A stretch of DNA of 64,000 nucleotides from Rhizobium aethiopicum (GTDB lineage Bacteria > Pseudomonadota > Alphaproteobacteria > Rhizobiales > Rhizobiaceae). The notes under the pieces are model-generated. The model did not search any database and had not been told where the DNA came from. It saw only the letters and a list, made by a program, of their open reading frames with translations. The DNA is taken from contig NZ_FMAJ01000012.1 of assembly GCF_900094625.1 (NCBI RefSeq), forward strand, positions 62,001 through 126,000, written 5' to 3'. The position numbers were made by a program, and so were the translations under genes. Within the stretch, counting starts at the first letter, position 1. Each line of letters begins with the position of its first letter. Shown here in pieces: positions 42,575 through 52,574 of this stretch.

Positions 42575-45528
42575 GCTTTCACGGTATTGACGAATATCTT
42601 TCTCACCGCTTTTGAAAGCCGTTTCACCTCTCCCTCCAGGGTCTTGATGTCAGGGCAGTCGCCGGCGCGGCAGACGAGTTCGGTGAGGCCAGCGGGCGCG
42701 TCGTTCGGATCGAACTCGCTGTCGATGCAGAGTCGGATCAGCTGTGAAAGACTGGTGTAGAGCGCGAAGGCTTCGAGGCATGTGTCGAGATCGGCCGCCG
42801 GCATCAGCCGGCCGCCAAGCAGCTTAAGAGCCTCGCCCGTGCTCTTGCCATTCACGGTAACGCCGGCGCCCCTGGTTGGCGCGATCAACGCCAGGTATTG
42901 GGCGATGAATTCGAGATCGATGACGCCTCCGGGTATCTGCTTCAAGTCCCAGGGGCCGGATGGCGGCTTTTCCTTGTCGATCAGTTCGCGCATCTCGGCA
43001 ACGTCGTGCGCCACCTTGGCGATGTCGCGATCGGCCGTCAGCACTTCGCGGACGATATGCTCCGCCTCGGCGATCAGGCTGTCATCGCCTGAGATCAGCC
43101 GGGCGCGGCTGAGCGCCATATGCTCCCAAGTCCAGGCCTCCTCACGCTGGTACTTGCGGAAGGCATTGATACGGGTGGCAACCGGCCCCTTGTTGCCGGA
43201 GGGGCGCAGCCGCATATCGACCTCATAAAGCACGCCCTCGGCCGTCGGGGCCGACAAGGCGGCGATCAGTCGCTGGGTGATGCGGGTGAAGTAGCGTGTC
43301 GCGTCGAGCGGCTTCGGCCCATCGGATTCGGAAGCCGCGTCGTCATAATCATAGAGCAGGATCAGATCGATGTCCGAACCCGCCGTCAGCTCGAAGCTAC
43401 CGAGCTTGCCCATTCCGGCAACGGCGATGCGGCCGCCGGGATAATCGCCATGCGCGGCCCGCATCTCGCTCGTCACGGCATCGAGCGCCGCCGTGATGAT
43501 GAGATCGGCGAGATGGGTGAAGGCGCGGGCGGCCATGGCCCCATTGATCGCGCCGGTGAGCAGGCGGATGCCGATCAGGAAACGCTGTTCGGCGGCGAAA
43601 ATGCGCAACCGGTCGAGCACCTCCTCATAATGACGTGCCTGGACGAGTGAGCCCTTCAGGCGCTCGCCGAGATAGTCGCGCGTCGGCAGTTCGGCCATCA
43701 GGCCTGGATCGAGCATGCCGTCGAAGACATGCGGCTTGGCGGCGATCACCTCGGCCAGCCGGGGCGCCGACGACATGATGTTGACGATCAGCGACAGCAG
43801 CGCCGGATTGCTGCCGAGCAGCGAAAAGAGCTGGATACCGGCGGGAAGGCCGGAGATGAAGCTATCGAAGCGCAGCAGCGCCTCATCGGCGCGCTTGCTT
43901 TCGCCGAAAACGCGCAGCAGCTCGGGTGTCAGCTCCGTCAGCCTTTCCCGCGCCTCCACCGATTGCGTCGCGCGATAGCGGCCATAATGCCAGGTGCGGA
44001 TGATGCGGGAAATGTCGGATGGCCTGGTGAAGCCGAGCTTCTTCAGCGTCACCAGCGTATCCGGATCGTCGCCCTGGCCGGTAAAGACGAGGTTTCCGGT
44101 TTCGGTCGAAAGCTTGCTCTCCTGCTCAAAAAGGCGGGCGTAACGCCGCTCCACCGTCTTCAGCACGCCGACCAGCCTTTCGGAAAAGCTCGGCGTGTCG
44201 GAAAAGCCCATCATGAAGGCGATACGCTTCAGATCGGCATCGGTCTCCGGCAGCAGATGAGTCTGCTCGTCGCGCACCATCTGGATGCGATGCTCGACGT
44301 CACGCAGGAACCAGTAGGCGTCCGTCAGCTCGTCGCGCGTCTGCGCATCGATCCATTTCGCCTTGGTGAGTTCGCCGAGTGTCTCCTCCGTCGCCCGGCC
44401 GCGCAGCGCCGGCATGCGACCGCCGGCGATCAGCTGCTGCGTCTGGACGAAGAACTCGATCTCGCGGATGCCGCCGCGGCCGAGCTTGACATTATGGCCC
44501 TTCACCGCAATCGCACCATGGCCCTTATGCGCGTGGATCTGCCGCTTGATCGAATGGATATCTGATATCGCAGCGTAATCGAGGTATTTGCGGAAGACGA
44601 AAGGGGCAAGCCCACGCAGGAATTCTTCGCCGGCCGCCAGATCTCCGGCGACAGCGCGCGCCTTGATGAAGGCGGCCCGCTCCCAGTTCTGGCCTCTGCC
44701 CTCGTAATAGATCATCGCCGCGTCGACTGGGATCGCCAGCGGCGTCGAGCCGGGATCGGGACGCAATCTCAGATCGGTGCGGAAGACGTAGCCATCCGCG
44801 GTGCGCTCCTGCAGGATGCGCACCAGCCGGCGCATCAGCCTCGGAAAGATGTCGATCGCGTCATCCGGATCGGGCACGATGCCTGCCTGTTCGTCGAAGA
44901 AGACGACGAGATCGATATCGGAGGAATAGTTGAGTTCGGACGCGCCGAGCTTGCCCATTCCGAGCACGATCAGGCCCGAGCCCTCACTTGGTTTTGCCGG
45001 ATCGTGCAGCCTGAGCTTTCCGCCTTCATGCGCCGAAAGCAGCAGATGGTCTATCGCGGCCGCGACCGTAGCTTCGGCAAGCGCGCTCAGCCAGGCTGTT
45101 GTCGTGCGGCTGTCGAAAATGCGGGAGAGATCGGCGAGCGCAACAAGGAAAGCAGCCTTGCGCTTGATGATGCGCAGCCTGCTCATCACCACCGATTCCG
45201 CGGGTGCGGGCCCGTCGTCTTCCGGCCGCCAGCAGCCCCGCGCCTCGACGATCAGCGCTTCGATCTGCGGTTCCAGCGGTTCGTTGATGGCGGCAGTGAG
45301 GATGGCCGGGTCGAGATTGACAATTTCGCGCAGGTAGGGCGACAGCGTCAGTACGGCGGCGATGAAATCGCGCAGCCGCCCTTCCGCCTTCAGCATCGCG
45401 GCCACCGAAGGCTCGCTTTTGCCCGCATCCTGAAGATCGGTCAGCGCCAGCTTCAGCTCCGTCTGGCTCAGCGGACGCAGCAGCCCTTCGGCGACATCCT
45501 TCAGGCCATGCGTCGATTTCGTCAGCAT
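42571..45528 (-). CDS. glnE: Bifunctional glutamine synthetase adenylyltransferase/deadenylase
   Basis: The 985-residue enzyme adenylylates and deadenylylates glutamine synthetase under PII control. It has two nucleotidyltransferase domains, each followed by a GlnD-PII-uridylyltransferase-like helical domain. The first has LGMGKLGASELNYSSDIDLVV (part) and the second MGKLGSFELTAGSDIDLIL; both carry the GS-D-D metal pair. Length is normal. The ATG at 45528 follows GGGAGAG; an ATG seven codons upstream lacks a site. The TAG overlaps the pleC TAA on the other strand, leaving no space for a terminator. Confidence 0.94.
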   Translation of the reverse strand: MLTKSTHGLKDVAEGLLRPLSQTELKLALTDLQDAGKSEPSVAAMLKAEGRLRDFIAAVLTLSPYLREIVNLDPAILTAAINEPLEPQIEALIVEARGCWRPEDDGPAPAESVVMSRLRIIKRKAAFLVALADLSRIFDSRTTTAWLSALAEATVAAAIDHLLLSAHEGGKLRLHDPAKPSEGSGLIVLGMGKLGASELNYSSDIDLVVFFDEQAGIVPDPDDAIDIFPRLMRRLVRILQERTADGYVFRTDLRLRPDPGSTPLAIPVDAAMIYYEGRGQNWERAAFIKARAVAGDLAAGEEFLRGLAPFVFRKYLDYAAISDIHSIKRQIHAHKGHGAIAVKGHNVKLGRGGIREIEFFVQTQQLIAGGRMPALRGRATEETLGELTKAKWIDAQTRDELTDAYWFLRDVEHRIQMVRDEQTHLLPETDADLKRIAFMMGFSDTPSFSERLVGVLKTVERRYARLFEQESKLSTETGNLVFTGQGDDPDTLVTLKKLGFTRPSDISRIIRTWHYGRYRATQSVEARERLTELTPELLRVFGESKRADEALLRFDSFISGLPAGIQLFSLLGSNPALLSLIVNIMSSAPRLAEVIAAKPHVFDGMLDPGLMAELPTRDYLGERLKGSLVQARHYEEVLDRLRIFAAEQRFLIGIRLLTGAINGAMAARAFTHLADLIITAALDAVTSEMRAAHGDYPGGRIAVAGMGKLGSFELTAGSDIDLILLYDYDDAASESDGPKPLDATRYFTRITQRLIAALSAPTAEGVLYEVDMRLRPSGNKGPVATRINAFRKYQREEAWTWEHMALSRARLISGDDSLIAEAEHIVREVLTADRDIAKVAHDVAEMRELIDKEKPPSGPWDLKQIPGGVIDLEFIAQYLALIAPTRGAGVTVNGKSTGEALKLLGGRLMPAADLDTCLEAFALYTSLSQLIRLCIDSEFDPNDAPAGLTELVCRAGDCPDIKTLEGEVKRLSKAVRKIFVNTVKA

Positions 45529-45609
45529 TCGCTCTCCCTGGCTCTCCATAGCAGGTAGCGACCACCAGAATCGCGGCCCGCCGCCTTCGTTCCGATTAAC
45601 TTAGGGTCC

Positions 45610-45625
45610 TGGCGGAAAACCGCCA
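45610..45625 (-). terminator. Small stem-loop after the two-component operon
   Basis: TGGCGG-AAAA-CCGCCA forms a six-base stem with a tetraloop in the 135-base gap between the histidine kinase stop and glnE. No T run follows. It is a weak terminator candidate only. Confidence 0.4.
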
Positions 45626-45663
45626 ATATGCGATTAAGCCTATCGAATTTCGGCACAAGCCGT

Positions 45664-47076
45664 TCAGGCAGCCTTGGCAGGGAAGATCATGCTGACGGTC
45701 AGTCCGCGCTGTTCGGGTTTGTCGGGGTTGGTGTCGGAGAGCTCCAGACGGCCGTTATGCAGCTCCATCACCGCCTCTACCAGCGAGAGTCCAAGCCCGG
45801 TGCCCGGCTTCGAGCGGCTTTCGTCGAGGCGAACGAAGCGCTTCACCACGTCATCGCGCCGGTCAGCCGGAACGCCAGGCCCATGGTCGGCCACCGACAG
45901 GCAGATGCCGTCCGGCCGGCGGGCAAGCTTCAGCACCACCTCGCCCGCTCCTTGCGTATCGGAGGAGTATTTGATCGCATTGTCGAGCAGATTGAAGATC
46001 GCCTGGCCGATCAGCTCGCGATTGCCCTGCACCTCGATGCCCGGCTCGACGCTGGCGCTGAGGCCGAGACCGGCTTCCTCCGCCGCCGGTTCGTAAAGTT
46101 CGGCGCTGTCGGAAACGATGGCCGAAAGCTCGACCGGCGACATCTCCGCAGCGACCGATCCCGCCTCGACGCGGGAGATCATCAGCAGGGCGTTGAAGGT
46201 GCGGATCAGCTGATCCGATTCGGAAATGATGCCTTCAAGCGCTGCGCGACGCGTGTCGCCATTGGTCATATCGAGCGCATCGGCCGCCTTGTTGCGCAGC
46301 CGCGTCAAGGGCGTCTTCAGATCGTGGGCGATGTTGTCGGAGACTTGGCGCAAGCCTTCGTTCAGCTTCTCTATGCGTTCGAGCATGGTGTTCAGCGACA
46401 CAGACAGCCGGTCAAATTCATCGCCGGATCCGCCGACCGGGAGGCGCTGTGACAGATCGCCCGCCATGATCTTCTTGCTCGCATCCGACATGCGGTCGAT
46501 GCGTTTCAAGGCGTTGCGGCCGATGCCGAACCAGATGATGATCGCGCCGAGCCCCATGATCGCCAAAGCCACCATCAGTGCCTGGCGCACCAGCAGGCGG
46601 AAACGCTCGGGGTCGCCGAGGTCGCGGCCGACGAGAATTCTCAAGCCATTGTCGAGCACGAATATATTGGCGATCGCCTTGTGCCGGCGCTCGACACCGC
46701 CACCGTCGGTATAACGCTGATAAGCGAAGGGAGCCGAGGTCCAGCCGACTTCCTCGAAGACACCAGGCTGCACCGAGGCGACATTGCCGGCGAGAATGTC
46801 CCCAGAGGGACCGGCGATGATGTAGAGATTGGCCCCAGGCTGGCGGGCACGCCGCTCCATGGTACGCAGCAGAAGGTTCATGCCGCCTGTATCATAGGCG
46901 CGCTGCACCTGCTCCACCTCCTGCCGAACGGCATCGCGGATCTGGCCCGTCAGCAGCCGTTCCGACATCGCCGTCACATAGAAGACGAGCGTCGCGGCGC
47001 AAATGGCAAAGAGCAAAATGTAGAGTGCCGAAAGGCGGACTGCAGTGGACTTGAAGAGAACCCTGAAGCGGCTCAT
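45664..47076 (-). CDS. Sensor histidine kinase next to degP
   Basis: The 470-residue inner-membrane kinase has a first helix at about 12-32, a periplasmic sensor loop (about 33-165), a second helix near 168-190, and a HAMP segment (LKRIDRMSDASKKIMAGDLSQRLPV). The HisKA box is DNIAHDLKTPLTRLRNKA (H251) and the HATPase contains DHGPGVP and GTGLGLSLV. Its ATG overlaps the regulator stop (ATGA), so the pair is translated together. Position after degP suggests an envelope-stress signal, in the manner of CpxA. The family resembles the EnvZ/QseC type. Confidence 0.88.
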   Translation of the reverse strand: MSRFRVLFKSTAVRLSALYILLFAICAATLVFYVTAMSERLLTGQIRDAVRQEVEQVQRAYDTGGMNLLLRTMERRARQPGANLYIIAGPSGDILAGNVASVQPGVFEEVGWTSAPFAYQRYTDGGGVERRHKAIANIFVLDNGLRILVGRDLGDPERFRLLVRQALMVALAIMGLGAIIIWFGIGRNALKRIDRMSDASKKIMAGDLSQRLPVGGSGDEFDRLSVSLNTMLERIEKLNEGLRQVSDNIAHDLKTPLTRLRNKAADALDMTNGDTRRAALEGIISESDQLIRTFNALLMISRVEAGSVAAEMSPVELSAIVSDSAELYEPAAEEAGLGLSASVEPGIEVQGNRELIGQAIFNLLDNAIKYSSDTQGAGEVVLKLARRPDGICLSVADHGPGVPADRRDDVVKRFVRLDESRSKPGTGLGLSLVEAVMELHNGRLELSDTNPDKPEQRGLTVSMIFPAKAA

Positions 47077-47819
47077 CCCTCATCCTTGATCATATACCCC
47101 GCGCCCCGAATGGTTTTCAGGAGCGGCTGGCTGAAGTCCTTCTCGATCTTCGAGCGCAGGCGCGAGACGTGGACGTCGATGACGTTTGTCTGCGGATCGA
47201 AATGATAATCCCAGACGTTTTCGAGCAGCATGGTGCGGGTCACCACCTGGCCGGCATTCTTCATCAGATATTCGAGCAGGCGGAATTCGCGCGGCTGCAG
47301 CGGGATTTCCCTGCCGCCGCGGCGCACCTCGTGGGAGAGCCGGTCGAGTTCCAGATCGCCGACGCGATAGACGACGTCCTGCTCCGGCGTGCCCTTGCGG
47401 CGGCCGAGCACTTCGACACGCGCCAGCAACTCGCTGAAGGCATAGGGCTTTGGCAGGTAATCGTCGCCGCCGGCCCGAAGGCCGGTCACGCGGTCATCGA
47501 CCTGGCCGAGCGCGGAGAGGATGAGGACCGGCGTATGGATGCCCTTGCGGCGCAATTCGCTGATGACGGAAAGCCCGTCCCGGCGCGGCAGCATGCGGTC
47601 GATGACAATGACGTCATAGGTATTTTCCGACCCCATGAACAAGCCGGCCTCGCCGTCGCTGGCGTGATCGGCGACGATGCCCGCCTCGCGAAAGGCTTTC
47701 GTGAGGTAGGCCGCGGCTTCGAGATCATCTTCGATGATGAGAATCTTCATGCGGCCGACATTACCCACCGGCTGCGTTTCGGCAAGGCTCAAAGCATCCT
47801 GCTGCGGAGCGGCGCTCAT
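47073..47819 (-). CDS. OmpR-family response regulator next to degP
   Basis: The regulator has a receiver domain starting MKILIIEDD with phosphoacceptor Asp 51 of that numbering (VIVIDRMLP). A winged-helix DNA-binding domain has VYRVGDLELDRLSHEVRRGG and NVIDVHVSRLRSKIEKD. The start is uncertain: ATGs at 47819 (AAGG upstream) and 47828 add a 24- to 27-residue leader, while the core family start is at 47747. I use 47819. It is followed by its kinase and preceded by degP with a terminator between. Confidence 0.88.
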   Translation of the reverse strand: MSAAPQQDALSLAETQPVGNVGRMKILIIEDDLEAAAYLTKAFREAGIVADHASDGEAGLFMGSENTYDVIVIDRMLPRRDGLSVISELRRKGIHTPVLILSALGQVDDRVTGLRAGGDDYLPKPYAFSELLARVEVLGRRKGTPEQDVVYRVGDLELDRLSHEVRRGGREIPLQPREFRLLEYLMKNAGQVVTRTMLLENVWDYHFDPQTNVIDVHVSRLRSKIEKDFSQPLLKTIRGAGYMIKDEG

Positions 47820-47849
47820 CGCGGTCATCCTTGAAAGGTCAGAAGAAAT

Positions 47850-47875
47850 GCCGCGCGGACCGCAGTCCGCACGGC
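47850..47875 (-). terminator. Stem-loop terminator after degP
   Basis: Arms at 47850-47860 and 47865-47875 form an 11-base stem with one wobble/mismatch and a four-base loop. The minus-strand tail reads ATTTCTTCT. It fits intrinsic termination of degP, with read-through possible into the response regulator gene 50 bases on. Confidence 0.65.
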
Positions 47876-47890
47876 TCCGGTTTTTGGGTA

Positions 47891-49477
47891 TCAGCCCTGG
47901 CCGTTGATCGGAAGCGCGACGAAACGGCTTCCTTCGCTGGACTGGATCTGGAACAGCGCGCGGGTGCGGCCGTCCTTCTTGGCCTGGTTCAGCACCTTGA
48001 CGACATCGGCAGCGCTGGAGACCTCCTGGTTGTTGACCGAGGTGATCTTTTCGCCTTCCTTGATGCCCTTGTCGGCAGCATCCGAATCCGGATCGATGCC
48101 GGTGATCGCCAGGCCCTTGCCGTCGTCGGAAGGACCGACCGTCAGGCCGAGATCGGCAAGCGCCTTCTCGGAAGCCGGTGCTTCAGGTTGCTGCGGCTGG
48201 TTATTGTCGTCGGCGCTGGCATCCTTCTGATCGGCCGGCAACGTGCCGAGTTCGACGGTGAGCGACTGGGCCTTGCCGGCACGCCAGACCGAAAGCTCGG
48301 CCTTGCTGCCCGGCTGCATCGCGCCGATGCGGCGGCTGAGATCACGGGCATCCTTGATCGTCTCGCCATTCAGCGCCGTGACGACGTCGCCGGCCTTCAT
48401 GCCGGCCTTGTCACCCGGCGCGCCCGGCTGCGGGGCGACGACGAGGGCACCGCTCGGCTCGGAAAGGCCAATGGATTCGGCGATGTCTTTGGTCACCGGC
48501 TGGATCTGGACACCCAGCCAGCCGCGCGAAACCTGGCCATCCTTCATCAGATCGGCGACGACATCCTTGGCGGTCGAGGCCGGAATGGCGAAGGCAATGC
48601 CGACGCTGCCGCCGGACGGCGAGAAGATCGCGGTATTGATGCCGACGACTTCGCCGTTGAGGTTGAAGGTCGGGCCGCCGGAGTTGCCGCGGTTCACGGC
48701 CGCATCCACCTGCAGGTAATCGTCATAGGGACCCGAGCCGATATCACGGCCGCGGGCCGAGACGATGCCTGCCGTGACCGTGCCGCCGAGGCCGAAGGGA
48801 TTGCCGACGGCGACGACCCAGTCGCCGACACGGACATTGTTGTCGTCGGCCCAGTTGACATAAGTGAACTTCTTGCCCTTGCCGTCGACCTTCAGCACCG
48901 CGAGATCGGTGCGCGGATCCCTGCCGATCAGCTTGGCATCGAGTTCGGTGCCGTCATTCATGACGGCGACGAAAGCCTGGCCATCGGAAACAACGTGGTT
49001 GTTGGTGACGATGTAGCCGTCCTCGGAGATGAAGAAGCCGGAGCCTTGGGCGACCGGGCGCAGACGACCCTTGCCGGGACCATTCGGGCCGCCCGGACCG
49101 TTCTGGCCGAAGCGCCGCTGGTGGCCCTGCTGGTCGTTCGGGTCCTGGCCGAACTGGCGGAAGAAGCGCTTCAGCGGGTGATCGTCAGGCAGGTCGTCGA
49201 AACCGCGGCCGTTGAAATCGAAGGAGAACCCGTCATTATTGTCGGCGACGGGATTGACGCGGTTTTCGACGCGCACCGACACGACGGCGGGTGAAACGGC
49301 ATCGACGACATTGGCGAAGCTCGGCACGGCAGGCGCCTGAACCTTGACAGCTTCGGCATAAGACCGGGTGATTTCGAGCGGAACGCCGGTTGCGAGCACA
49401 GTGGCTGCGATACCGGCGACGGTAGAAGCCTTGAGCACAGTGGCGAGGGACGGACGTCCGTTGAAATTCTTCAGCAT
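47891..49477 (-). CDS. degP: Do-family periplasmic serine protease DegP
   Basis: The 528-residue periplasmic protease/chaperone has a signal peptide (about 1-45), a chymotrypsin-like domain with triad H161 (VTNNHVV), D191 (RTDLAVLK) and S266 (NRGNSGGPTF), and two PDZ domains (about 295-390 and 425-520). A long insert rich in Gly, Asn, Gln and Pro at about 76-140 corresponds to the LA loop. The spacer between the PDZ domains is rich in Asp, Gln, Pro and Ala. It degrades misfolded envelope proteins. It sits between the ccm genes and an OmpR-type two-component pair, an order known from rhizobia. Confidence 0.95.
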   Translation of the reverse strand: MLKNFNGRPSLATVLKASTVAGIAATVLATGVPLEITRSYAEAVKVQAPAVPSFANVVDAVSPAVVSVRVENRVNPVADNNDGFSFDFNGRGFDDLPDDHPLKRFFRQFGQDPNDQQGHQRRFGQNGPGGPNGPGKGRLRPVAQGSGFFISEDGYIVTNNHVVSDGQAFVAVMNDGTELDAKLIGRDPRTDLAVLKVDGKGKKFTYVNWADDNNVRVGDWVVAVGNPFGLGGTVTAGIVSARGRDIGSGPYDDYLQVDAAVNRGNSGGPTFNLNGEVVGINTAIFSPSGGSVGIAFAIPASTAKDVVADLMKDGQVSRGWLGVQIQPVTKDIAESIGLSEPSGALVVAPQPGAPGDKAGMKAGDVVTALNGETIKDARDLSRRIGAMQPGSKAELSVWRAGKAQSLTVELGTLPADQKDASADDNNQPQQPEAPASEKALADLGLTVGPSDDGKGLAITGIDPDSDAADKGIKEGEKITSVNNQEVSSAADVVKVLNQAKKDGRTRALFQIQSSEGSRFVALPINGQG

Positions 49478-49648
49478 TAGAGCACCTTCTCTTGTTCTTA
49501 GATCTTCACACCGGCAGTACCGGATCAGTCGATGACTGAAGATATAGGACGCCTCACCTTACTGCGAACTGTCCGGTCCATGAAAAGTTTGTAATGTTTG
49601 GAATGTTTGCTTGGCGGCATCGCGAGAGATGATTGGCCGTTTAGGACG

Positions 49649-50104
49649 TCACTTGTCCAGAAGCTCGTTCAGTCGCGCCTGTTCTTCCCCGGTCAGTTTG
49701 CTGCCCGTCGGCCTCCCTACCCTCTTGCGCGCAAAGACCAGCAGCGACACCCCCCCGGCAAGGACCAGCAGCACCGGGGCGCCCCAGAGCAATACCGTTC
49801 TGATGCTGAACCGCGGCTTCAGCAGCACGAACTCGCCGTAGCGCGAGACGATATAGTTCAGCACAGCCTCGTCGCTGTCGCCGCCGCGAATGCGTTCACG
49901 CACCAGCAGGCGCAGGTCCTTGGCCAACTCGGCATCGGAATCGTCGATCGACTGGTTCTGGCAGACCATGCAGCGCAGTTCGGCGGACAGGGCGCGGGCG
50001 CGGGCCTCCAGCGCCGGATCGGCCAGCACCTCGTCGGGATTGACAGCGAAAGCCGGCGTGGCGATTAGCATCAGGGCAAAAGCCAGGGAGAGTCGCCGCA
50101 TCAT
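49649..50104 (-). CDS. ccmH: Cytochrome c maturation protein CcmH (CycL)
   Basis: The 151-residue protein starts [20 protein letters not shown], a signal peptide. It has the redox motif [10 protein letters not shown] and a helical [19 protein letters not shown] region. One transmembrane helix lies near residues 102-123, with a basic cytoplasmic tail. It reduces the apocytochrome c CxxCH cysteines before heme ligation. The usual motif is RCPVCQ; here Pro is Met. Its ATG overlaps the ccmF stop (ATGA at 50101-50104). Confidence 0.92.
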   Translation of the reverse strand: MMRRLSLAFALMLIATPAFAVNPDEVLADPALEARARALSAELRCMVCQNQSIDDSDAELAKDLRLLVRERIRGGDSDEAVLNYIVSRYGEFVLLKPRFSIRTVLLWGAPVLLVLAGGVSLLVFARKRVGRPTGSKLTGEEQARLNELLDK

Positions 50105-52095
50105 TCCGCCGGCTCCATGGCAGGCGCTGCCGGTTTTGCCTTGGCCTTTCTGCGCGGGGCGCCGACGCGCAGGCGCCGGTCGGAGAGCGAGACGAAGCCG
50201 CCGAGGGCCATGAGTACGCTTCCGCCCCAGATGCAGAGGATGAATGGCTTCCACCAGATACGCACGACGATGCCGCCGCTGTTGGTGGCGTCGCCGAGCG
50301 AAACATAGAGTTGGCTGAGGCCGAAGGTCAGGATGCCGGCCTCCGTCGTCGGCATCTGGCGGGCGGTATAGAGCCGCTTGGCCGACCAGGTGTCGGCAAC
50401 GGCGACACCGGCGCGCCGGATCGTGAAGTGGCCGCGCTCCTCGGTGTAGTTCGGCCCCTTGGCCGCCCGCATGCCGTCGAACTGCAGGCTGTAACCGCCA
50501 GCCTCGACCGTCTCACCCGGCTTCATCTCGACGACATGCTCGCTCTGGAAGGTGGTGACGGCGACAATGCCGAGCACCGTGACGCCGAGCCCGGCATGGG
50601 CGAGTGCAGTGCCGAAGGCCGAGCGCGGCAGGCCGGTCAGGCGGCGCCAGGCGACAGAGCCCGCCACCTTGCCGATGCCGGCGCGATACCAGAGATCGGC
50701 AACGGCGCCGAGGATGAGGAACAGCCCGGCCGCCAACCCGAGTAGCGACAGCACCGGCCCTCCATGTTCGATATAGAAAAAGATGACCGCGGCGGCGAAA
50801 GCGAGAGCCGCGACGGCATAGAGCCGCTGCAGCGCGCCAAGCAGATCGCCGCGCTTCCAGGCAAGCAGTGGCCCGAACGGCACGATGACAATCAGCGGCG
50901 CCATCAGCAGGCCGAAGGTCAAATTGAAGAAGGGTGGTCCGACGGAGATCTTGTCGCCGGTCAGCGTCTCCAGCAGCAGCGGATAGAGCGTGCCTGTGAG
51001 AACCGTGCCGCAGGCAACCGTCAGGATCAAATTGTTGAGAACGAGCGCGCCCTCGCGCGAAATCGGCGCGAACAGACCGCCGGCCGAGAGCCGCGGTGCG
51101 CGGAAGGCAAACAGCGATAGCGCGCCGCCGATGAAAATCAGCAGGATCGAGAGAATGAAAACGCCGCGGGTGGGGTCGCTGGCAAAGGCATGCACCGAAG
51201 TCAGCACGCCCGATCGCACCAGGAAGGTACCCATCAGCGACAGCGAGAAGGTCAGGATGGCGAGCAGCACCGTCCAGATCTTCAGCGCCTCGCGCTTCTC
51301 CATGACGAGGGCCGAATGCAGAAGCGCGGTGCCGGCCAGCCACGGCATGAAGGAGGCGTTTTCCACAGGGTCCCAGAACCACCAGCCGCCCCAGCCGAGT
51401 TCGTAATAGGCCCAGTAGGAACCCATTGCGATGCCGAGGGTCAGGAAAGTCCAGGCAGTCAGCGCCCAGGGCCTGACCCAGCGGGCCCACGCAGCGTCGA
51501 TGCGCCCTTCGATGAGGGCCGCAACGGCGAAGGAGAAGCAGACGGAGAAGCCGACATAACCGAGATAGAGCAGCGGCGGGTGAATGGCGAGGCCGATATC
51601 CTGCAGCACCGGATTGAGATCACGTCCCTCGGCCGGCGCCGGGTCGAGCCGCAGGAAGGGATTGGAGGTCAGAAGAATGAACAGCGTGAAGGCGAGCGAT
51701 ATCCAGGCCTGCACAGCCAGCACATTGGCTTTCAGCGTCTCCGGCAGATTGCCGCCGAAGACGGCGACGAGCGCGCTGAATAGCGTCAGGATCAACAGCC
51801 AGAGCAGCATCGATCCCTCGTGATTGCCCCAGACGCCGGAATATTTGTAGATCAGCGGCACCAGCGAATGCGAATTCTCCCAGACATTCTCGACCGAAAA
51901 GTCCGAGACGACATGGGCATAGGTCAAAACGGCGAAGGCAAAGGTGACGAGCGCAAACATCACCATCGAGCCGACGCTCGCCACATCCATCATCGCCGGA
52001 TCATGGCGGCGGGCGCCGATCACCGGCACGACCGAGACGATGAGCGCCGTCGCCAGCGCCAGCACCAGTGCGTAATGGCCGATCTCGATGATCAT
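50101..52095 (-). CDS. ccmF: Heme lyase CcmF (CycK)
   Basis: The 664-residue polytopic inner-membrane protein is the catalytic part of the heme lyase. It has the WWD motif with [19 protein letters not shown] and conserved heme-ligand histidines in the helices. A large periplasmic C-terminal region contains [20 protein letters not shown]. Start ATGATC at 52095 overlaps the ccmE stop. It works with CcmH and CcmI to attach heme delivered by CcmE. Confidence 0.95.
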   Translation of the reverse strand: MIIEIGHYALVLALATALIVSVVPVIGARRHDPAMMDVASVGSMVMFALVTFAFAVLTYAHVVSDFSVENVWENSHSLVPLIYKYSGVWGNHEGSMLLWLLILTLFSALVAVFGGNLPETLKANVLAVQAWISLAFTLFILLTSNPFLRLDPAPAEGRDLNPVLQDIGLAIHPPLLYLGYVGFSVCFSFAVAALIEGRIDAAWARWVRPWALTAWTFLTLGIAMGSYWAYYELGWGGWWFWDPVENASFMPWLAGTALLHSALVMEKREALKIWTVLLAILTFSLSLMGTFLVRSGVLTSVHAFASDPTRGVFILSILLIFIGGALSLFAFRAPRLSAGGLFAPISREGALVLNNLILTVACGTVLTGTLYPLLLETLTGDKISVGPPFFNLTFGLLMAPLIVIVPFGPLLAWKRGDLLGALQRLYAVAALAFAAAVIFFYIEHGGPVLSLLGLAAGLFLILGAVADLWYRAGIGKVAGSVAWRRLTGLPRSAFGTALAHAGLGVTVLGIVAVTTFQSEHVVEMKPGETVEAGGYSLQFDGMRAAKGPNYTEERGHFTIRRAGVAVADTWSAKRLYTARQMPTTEAGILTFGLSQLYVSLGDATNSGGIVVRIWWKPFILCIWGGSVLMALGGFVSLSDRRLRVGAPRRKAKAKPAAPAMEPAE

Positions 52096-52574
52096 GGCGT
52101 CGCTTTCGCCTCCTGCCCTTGACCTGCTCCCCCTTGGCCTTCCTGCCACAGCCCCTGCGACTTCAGCCGGTCGGCCACGTCCTTCGGCATATAGGTCTCG
52201 TCATGCTTGGCAAGCACGGTATCGGCGGTAAAGATGTTCGTGCCTGACGTAAACATGCCTTCGGTGACGACGCCCTGGCCCTCGCGGAACAGATCGGGCA
52301 GGATGCCGGTATATTTGACCTTCACCGCATTGGCGCTGCCGTCGGTAACGGAAAACTCCACCGTCGAGCCGGCGCCGCGCACGACGCTGCCCGCCCCGAC
52401 CAGGCCGCCGAGGCGGATGCGGGTTTCCGGCGCCACCGGCGTCTTGGCGAGATCGGCCGGCATGTAGAAATAGGCCACCGACTGGCTGAAGGCGAACATC
52501 ACCAAAAACACCGCGGCAATGATGAAACTCATCCCGCCGGCGATCACCGCAAGGCGCTTCTGCTTGCGCGTCAT
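52092..52574 (-). CDS. ccmE: Heme chaperone CcmE (CycJ)
   Basis: The 160-residue protein has an N-terminal signal anchor (about 8-30) and the CcmE beta-barrel ([37 protein letters not shown]). The heme-binding His lies in [10 protein letters not shown], followed by a flexible Gly/Gln-rich tail. It carries heme covalently to CcmF. The start is the ATG overlapping the ccmI stop (ATGA at 52571-52574). Confidence 0.93.
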   Translation of the reverse strand: MTRKQKRLAVIAGGMSFIIAAVFLVMFAFSQSVAYFYMPADLAKTPVAPETRIRLGGLVGAGSVVRGAGSTVEFSVTDGSANAVKVKYTGILPDLFREGQGVVTEGMFTSGTNIFTADTVLAKHDETYMPKDVADRLKSQGLWQEGQGGAGQGQEAKATP

